The position numbers were made by a program, and so were the translations under genes. From Mortierella alpina (Eukaryota; Mortierellomycota; Mortierellomycetes; Mortierellales; Mortierellaceae): DNA of 64,000 nucleotides. The first letter of the stretch is position 1, and each line of letters opens with the position of its first letter. Of the stretch, positions 57,932 through 64,000 are shown one piece after another. A model generated the notes under the pieces. That model had not been told where the DNA came from, made no database searches, and worked only from the letters and a program-made list of their open reading frames with translations. The stretch lies in the NCBI GenBank assembly GCA_029449245.1, contig JANATF010000002.1, positions 3,100,001 to 3,164,000 of the forward strand, given 5' to 3'.

Positions 57932-59399
57932 GGCTGATTGAACGGGGAGTGGAGGACGGAGATTTCTGAAATGAAGCGGTCGTTAGAGGGAGTGTTAGGG
58001 GAGTTAAAATGCTAGGAAGTATAGCGTGAAGGGAGGGTGAGGGCACTGGAAGGAGGAGCAGACATAGAAAAACAGTATTCACCGTGGACCCTGCTTGGTA
58101 TTTATACAGCTGCTGCTGCCATAACACGCAGTTCATTTATGATTAGAGTACATTGGTAGTGAGAATCAGGAGATGTGCCCTATACCAAACGTGAGCATCC
58201 ATGGTCAGGCGCCATTCCCGAAACGGTAAAGTCCTTGCGCAGGTACAGGTGGTTAAACGGGCGTAAGAGAGCCTTGGCCAGCCGATCAAGAAGAGTATTT
58301 TTATTCTTTTCACGACGCTCTGAGGAGTCTCAAAAGCGAATGCCGCCGCCTGTTATTGTGGTGACCATTTCATCGACCAGTTTTACTCCGGGCATAGGCA
58401 CCAGTCAGGCACTATTTCTCAGAAACGCGATTTTTTTCCATTTTACTTTTTTACCCTTCTCACTCCCGTTCTCATTTCTCTTCATCACCTCAGCTTCCCT
58501 ATCCATTGCGCGTCGAGGATATAGGCCGATTTGGATGAGTCCTTTAGAAGCCGCCCTAACACAGTCGCTCCTAAGACTGAGCCTGAGACACCCCCTTTGC
58601 TGAAAGAGTTCCGCTAGTTCGGTTCCGACATATGTTCATGTAGCCCACCTCCACGAGAAAACCCCCCCTCCTCCTTCCCTTCTTCCCAGGAGGGGAGCAA
58701 TTGTGGCGTACTAATAAGGTGACGGACTCACTAAACGATAGCAATAGTACAAACAACAAAGAAAAAGTAAGCTTACGCTCCATGTATTTCTCTTTTTGAT
58801 GAAAAACCTCAAGGCGTTCATTATACGCCAGTACTCTCTTATGGTGTTCTTGTTTCTTTGTCGTTTGAGCATCAACTTCAGTTTGGCATCGTGTACGAGA
58901 TGAGTTGAAATGGAAATCGAGACACCGGGCTTGCCACTCTTGCAGACTCGTTTCGGTGAGAAAAAAAAAAGGCCAGTAATAATGCGCATGTGGTGATCCT
59001 TAAACCCAGCTCTCTGTCTGTCTGTCTCTCTCTCTCTCTCCTAGAAACTATAATTACCGTTGGAAAAGCGATGCAAGTCGAAGCGAAGCAGCCCCACATT
59101 TTGAGAATGCAAGAAAGTCGTTGTGCAAAAATAAAATGCAGGAGGTTTTCCTATTGCTTTTTTTTCTTTACACTCCGTTTCAAAAGATAAGTTCAGTGCG
59201 TCAATTACTGTAAAGAGACAGCCAAGACGAGTACATGCTTGTTTTTGTTTGGAGAGGGCTGTATTGATTCTGATATCATTATTTCTCCATGGATTTGAGC
59301 AGTACACCAAAAAAAAAAAAAACTTGCAAGGCTCCTCTAGCCACGCGAGTCTGTCAAATTGAGATTGGAGGACCGTTGGCAAAAACCCGAGAATAACTC
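57932..59399. other. Intergenic region between the two LPMO-like genes
   Basis: Contains the promoter of gene A and the 3' flank of gene B. Short frames on both strands have no motif. A CT microsatellite of about 30 bases (58992-59040) and short poly(A) runs are present. No remnant of a third copy is recognised. Confidence 0.5.
58099..58106 (-). promoter_or_regulatory. TATA box of LPMO-like gene A
   Basis: TATAAATA on the minus strand, about 170 bases before the gene A start codon; a good consensus match. Confidence 0.55.
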
Positions 59400-60213
59400 T
59401 TACTTCCTGATGTCAATGTCCTAAGTAAGAGAGCGAACATAAACATAGCGGTGGGTTAGTGAACTAGGCGCTTTTGTAAGACCAATAAGCGAGAGCACAA
59501 GTCGCGCACAGGTATATAGCGGATTGCTATTTAGCAAGCGGGGGACAACTTACAGCGCAAGAGGTATACCACTCGCCGGGGTTCAACATCCAGCGCCACT
59601 GGAGCAAATAAATGCCTGGGGCACGAGGTGGGACCTTGAAGCAGCCACCGCAAGGCCGCCTGTCCGACTTCTTGTTCTTTCCACAGTTCTTATACGGCAA
59701 CTTGGCCACGTTACTATTGTCCAGGCTCTTCTGGCTAGGATCCTTGCCCGTCTTCTTGGCCAAATTGATCAACACCACCGTATCATCCTCATTCTTCTCA
59801 GCATGGTTCTTGGCCGGCCAGCGGACACAGAGGGTGCTTCCGACTTGGGTCGTGGTCATAGGTCCCCATTTACCATTATAGGCCTGTGAGATTGGGTTAC
59901 CACGTCTTTCGTCCGCACCGACATCTCCACCTTTACCGTGGATTGTGTCCGAGCAAGGAGGACCGTTCTTGGGTTGCTGATAATGGCGCGAGGGGCTCTC
60001 ACCATCCAAGGTGTAAAAAATATCGCGGTAAGGGTATCGGCGCGCATAACCAAGGCAACGGCCTCCCTTATCGGACCAATCGAGATTGCCTTTGTTGTTG
60101 AACTTCCAGTTGATACAGGCAGCCCAGGAATGGGCCTCGGCCGAGGGGGCAGAGGAGAAGACGGCTAGGGCCGAGACCAGCACAGAGGCGTAGATGGTTT
60201 TGGAGAAGATCAT
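59400..60213 (-). CDS. Secreted LPMO-like protein B (chitin-binding type-4-like)
   Basis: Exons 60213-59554 and 59420-59400 on the minus strand give 226 residues. The first exon is exactly 220 codons, as in gene A. The start at 60213 (MIFSKTIYASVLVSALAVF) gives a clean signal peptide ending SAEA-27; the frame extends upstream but only with leader-like sequence. His28 (HSWAACINW) would start the mature protein. His137 in LCVRWPAKNHA and Tyr216 in EWYTSCADI complete the LPMO-type active-site pattern. Shared landmarks: WSDKGGRC, GYARRYP, SRHYQQ and RPCGGCFKVP, then YLLQWRWMLN. The second exon encodes DIDIRK and the stop. The middle differs from A by small insertions. Confidence 0.75.
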
Positions 60214-61882
60214 TGTGGCTTGATATAGGTGTCGCGTTTCAAAAGGTGAGGGAAGGAGAAATCGAGGTCGTGGGCCGCAATATATATGAAAATTTTTGTG
60301 GGTCGTTAACAATTGAAGAAGAGGAGAGAAAGAAAGCTGAAAATGGGATTATAAGGAAGTGTTCACAAAAAAGAGAGACAGAGAGAGAGAGTGTGTGTGT
60401 GTGTGTGCAGTGCCGAGGTCAAGGATGTGTCTCTTTATATGACTTATGGGCTCTGCCTTTTTTGTGGGCCTGGATGAAAGCAGGGCGATGGTCTCGACAC
60501 AAAGGACAAGAACCAGCGCATAGGAATGTAACTGGGAGAGAAGGCACCCGATAAAAAAGGAGCACAAAACAGGCACTGCGAGTGGTAGTCTATGAGATGC
60601 TGCCAAAAAAATGGGGTACGCGGATGCACGGTGCATGCAGTGGATAAATAGGCAGCGGTCAGGTATAAATAAGTCATGCAGGTGGAGTTCACACAGAGAA
60701 GGAAAGAAAGAGACAGAGAGCATAACATCCAACGTGAGAGAGCAACAAGGAAAGGGAAGCAATGCAGAGCAGGCACAGTGTGCGTGGCATCCAGACTAGG
60801 AAAATTGAGCACTGCTTGACCCTGCGGCATTATGGTCGCCGATCATTCAAAGAAATTCACTCTAGGAGACACGGCACTACGCCGTTCGTAAGCCAGTTCG
60901 GGTGCAAAGAGCAGCCTTGAAATTGCGCACACCATTGGAATCTCTCGAAGAAGAAAACAAAAAAAAAATTAGGAGACGGAGGTCTGATGCTCAGCAAAAG
61001 CATAAAGCATCATCTTCATGAGCCGTAATAATCGTAAAGAAAGGAGGCATTGCCGCTTCATTGTTGACCTGTCCTCAGGAGAATATACTCGCACATGGAG
61101 CGGATGATTGAAGTAAAAGGCCGGGGCCTGACACGATAGAGCCTAGTCCCAGGTCCCATGAGCCCATCCGATTGGACAGAAGCCCTCGTCTTGCTTGTGC
61201 TTCCGGAAGTTGTAGCGTCAGGAGTAGTTTTCTAACGCGGCAACGTACTACGGAAGGCTGGCTTGTTAAGGTTGATCAATGTCTTGGACGCGATTGTCTG
61301 TGCCTTGTTTGTTGACTGCGCGCACAGACACACACAAAGGCTAGGTTCACTTTGTCACACCCTAGGTGTGCAAATATGTCCAGAGGGCGAGGGTGAGGCG
61401 GAGCAGGACAATTCCCCTTAGCTATTGTATTTCCTTTGAAATAAGTCCACAACCAGAGTCAAGGAGGCATCGCGTTGTAACGGAGCGCATGGCATACAGG
61501 AGGCGGGTCATGTTTAAATTACACTGAAATAGACTGCTGTATACATAATGGAGAACTGATCCTGCACCTGTCACTTTGTTGCTGAACGTTGCAATAGAGG
61601 GAAGCAAAAATGTCAATATCTGATGCAAGCCGGGCGCGCCCGTGAAGGACTGAACATCGCATTCACTATCTCAAGTAGGTCTGCGAGCAACCTGGTTCCC
61701 GCGCATCCCGAACTCAATTCAACTTTTGAATGAGAACACCAATGAGATGCTAGGAATGGAATGGTGTAAGATGTTGCACACGTTGGACGTTTTCTATAAT
61801 TGATGTTTAATGAGGGCAATCTAAATACCGAGATGAAATGGATAACTCTACAGAGGACTTTGTGGCTGTGCCAGTCTTGGTT
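60214..61882. other. Intergenic region
   Basis: The promoter of LPMO-like gene B, with a (GA)n/(GT)n microsatellite at about 60374-60408, and the 3' flank of the permease gene. Minus-strand frames of 128-137 codons at 60349-60830 are Leu/Phe/Ser-rich without motifs. I see no gene. Confidence 0.5.
60281..60287 (-). promoter_or_regulatory. TATA-like box of LPMO-like gene B
   Basis: A TATATAT run on the minus strand about 70 bases before the gene B start codon. Confidence 0.4.
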
Positions 61883-63573
61883 TTAAAAGACAGCAGCAAT
61901 GGCGCGGCGGAACATGTTGGGTGCCTTCTGGTTCTTCTCGGACTCGCTGTCCATCACAGGCATAGCGGTGTCCATGAAGCTGCGTCCCGTATCCAGGTCC
62001 ACGTCGACCAAGCGCAGGATCTTTGTCTTGCTCCAGAACTTGTTTCCAAAGTAAAGAATGAAGATGAAGGGCAGGGTAACGTATGCAGACAGGAAAGACT
62101 TGACGTTGAAGGGGGTAAACGCGGTGTAGCCTTGTCCCAAGAGGATGATCACACAGACAATAATGGTGTAAATCGGGCCAAAGGGATAGAGTCGCGAGAC
62201 AAAGGGCAGATCCTTGAGAGATCGGCCTTGAGCCTTGTAGGCCATGCGGAAGCGAATATGGCAAAAAGCGATACCGAGCCATGCAATGAAGCCGGTGGTC
62301 GAGGCCAAAGACAACAGCCAGCTGTAAGCCTGACCTTGTCCAATCTGAGGGAGTGAGACAATGAAGGCCATGCATCCGACGAGGGCCGTGCAGCCGACAC
62401 AGTAAATGGGCACACCCCAGCGGTTAACATAGCCGAGGAAATGAGGAGCGTTTCCTTCCTTGGACAAAGTGTGAAGTGCGCGAGACGAAGCATAGAGACC
62501 CGAGTTTCCGGCAGAGAGAACTGCGACGAGGATGACTGCATTCATGATGTCGCCTCCGACAGCGATACCGGCTTGGATAAAGACACGGGTGAAGGGAGAG
62601 GACTTGATGTCACCCTCCTCGTTGGCAAGGGAGCGATCGTTGGTAGGGATGGTCAATCCGATGATCAAAATGGTGAGGACGTAGAACATGATGATGCGCC
62701 AAAAGACCTGACGAATGGCACGGGGAACATTCTTGCGGGGGTTCTTGGTCTCACCGGCTGCGATACCGACCAACTCGGCGCCCTGGAACGAAAATCCGGC
62801 GTTCAAGAAGATGGAGAACAGACCGACGAATCCACCCTTAAACGGGTCCATGTTGAACACCTCAGGACCCGGCTTGGGTGCACCAGGGATGGGGGTACCA
62901 ATGGCGCCGCCGATGTAAAGGAATCCGACAATGATGAAGACAAAGACAGCCAGAACCTTGATCAAGCTGAGCCAGTATTCGGTCTCTCCATAGGCTTTGA
63001 CGGTGGTCATATTGAGCGAGGTGAGGATGACGATGAAGACTAGAGCCCAGACCCAGCTGGGGCATTGTTGGGCCGGGATCCAGTAAGAGATGATGACGCC
63101 TGCAGCGACAAGCTCCGTCGCGAGAGTGACGGACCATGAGAACCAGTAGACCCAGCCTAGTGTGGGTAGTGCGATGGTAGTGTGTGAGGAGATTAGATAA
63201 ACAAGTGGGCGGGGCGGAGAACGAGATAGCGTGTCCCGTCACGGCCAAAGAGGGAAGTGGGCAGTGAGGACAGGCGATAAAAAAAGGGACGAAAGCCGTG
63301 CCCAGAGACACGCTAGGGTTTCAGAATCTCAGAAGGGTTTTTCTGGCTCAACGGGCTTACCGAGCATGAATCCGAGAGCAGGGTCGAAGAAGCGGGTGCC
63401 GTAGGCATTAATCGAGCCCGTGATGGGCAGGTACGTGGCCATCTCGCCCAGCGAGGACATGAAGCAGAAGACCATCGAGCCGATCAGGCAGTACGCAATC
63501 TGCGACGAGCCAGGGCCTGCAACGGCAATGGACTGTCCCGAGGCAAGGAAGAGTCCCGTGCCGATGGTTCCTC
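61883..63573 (-). CDS. Amino-acid permease (APC family, fungal YAT type), 5' exon missing
   Basis: A plasma-membrane proton-coupled amino-acid uptake carrier. Visible exons on the minus strand are 63573-63361 and 63156-61883, joined in phase, about 495 residues. The first visible exon starts at the conserved GGTIGTGLFLASG segment of TM1 (AG at 63575-63574), so the hydrophilic N-terminus lies on an earlier exon. I cannot find it between 63574 and 64000, and it is probably beyond the window. Then come SLGEMATYLPITGSINAYGT, the WVYWFSWSVTLATELVAAG block and GFSFQGAELVGIAAGETKNP. SAGNSGLYASSRALHTLSKE and FIAWLGIAFCHIRFRMAYKAQG follow, the usual fungal permease signatures, with about 12 membrane spans in total. 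The C-terminal tail is short and ends RRAIAAVF. Substrate range cannot be told. Confidence 0.9.
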
Positions 63574-64000
63574 CTAAAATACATAAGCAAGAAAGCGAGA
63601 GAAAAAAAAATTTTTTTTTTGAAGCTAGGTCAGTCAACCGTATGTAAGATGAGATCATGTCCAAACCTCTCGCTCTCACCAACGCTGCAGTCGTCCGTTG
63701 GGGCTGACGGAGAAACAACACGACAAGAGGGCTTTGAAGTTTGGCCGTTTTGTGCTTTATCCTTTGGCGAAAAAGAGATATTATCGCATGGTGGTACAAA
63801 AAGGGCACTGTGAAGCTTAAGCGTCGAGGTCGCCTGCTGATCACCACAGATGGGCACCGCATCCGCAAACGATCAGTGCAGAGCTCAATGCTGGCATCGA
63901 ACCCGGCCCTCTGAGCATGGATGGAGACAAGAATGTCTACGCAACACTCTGTGCAAGAGGAAGCCGAGAGAAGAGGGGAGAATGTGTGGGAGGGAGGACT
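63574..64000. other. Probable permease intron or 5' flank at window edge
   Basis: The minus-strand frame continuous with the permease exon stays open through this stretch to the window edge. It reads as basic low-complexity sequence, not the conserved residues that precede TM1 in this family, and it crosses a poly(T) run before the splice site. I treat it as intron or leader. A plus-strand frame reaching the edge is only 28 codons. Confidence 0.45.

Noticed and set aside
1-64000. CRISPR arrays, bacterial operons, rRNA, complete transposons with terminal repeats
   Set aside because: Looked for and not seen; the window is eukaryotic, and no direct-repeat/spacer pattern, rRNA core or paired terminal repeats were recognised by eye.

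Overview
The window is nuclear DNA of a filamentous fungus. Genes have several short GT-AG introns of roughly 50-340 bases, no operons, AATAAA-type 3' signals and TATA boxes. The gene set includes an alternative oxidase, GPI-anchored chitin deacetylase, BtgC-type glucanase, LPMO-like secreted proteins and kelch/transmembrane proteins. This set, with nearly balanced base composition, suggests an early-diverging fungus, most likely Mortierellaceae. The species assignment is an inference, not something read from a marker gene. All exon models below come from reading splice sites, phases and family motifs by eye. No transcript evidence or database search was available.

Layout. 1-956: N-terminal part of a Ser/Pro-rich gene on the minus strand that runs off the left edge. 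957-6876: almost 6 kb with no gene I can support. 6877-9041: peptide:N-glycanase PNG1 in 8 exons. 9042-13867: another gene-poor stretch with simple repeats. 13868-15252: a bHLH transcription factor. 15498-20318: a scrambled minus-strand locus. The two ends of what looks like one secreted kelch/single-TM protein family are separated by a decayed GH105-like fragment and by a multi-exon gene with an N-terminal Cys4 motif that I do not recognise.

22182-50025 is gene-dense housekeeping DNA: PP2C phosphatase, SAM methyltransferase, tri-snRNP protein SNU66/SART1, mRNA export adaptor ALY/YRA1, an acidic conserved-looking protein of unknown role, a large TCP11/SOK1-type protein, alternative oxidase, WASP/LAS17, VAP/SCS2, a zinc-finger FG nucleoporin (NUP42-like) and mitochondrial GatC. 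Genes are arranged as convergent, divergent or tandem neighbours with 150-1200 base gaps.

50181-60213 carries four minus-strand cell-wall genes in a row: a membrane-anchored GH17 glucanase (BtgC type), a chitin deacetylase and two tandem paralogues with LPMO-like hallmarks. 61883-63573 holds most of an amino-acid permease whose 5' exon is not visible before the right edge.

The points most worth a second look are the broken kelch/GH105/Cys4 locus, the LPMO-like pair next to a chitin deacetylase, the unusual diiron motif of the alternative oxidase, and the very small terminal coding exons, including a 6-base last exon in the ALY gene.
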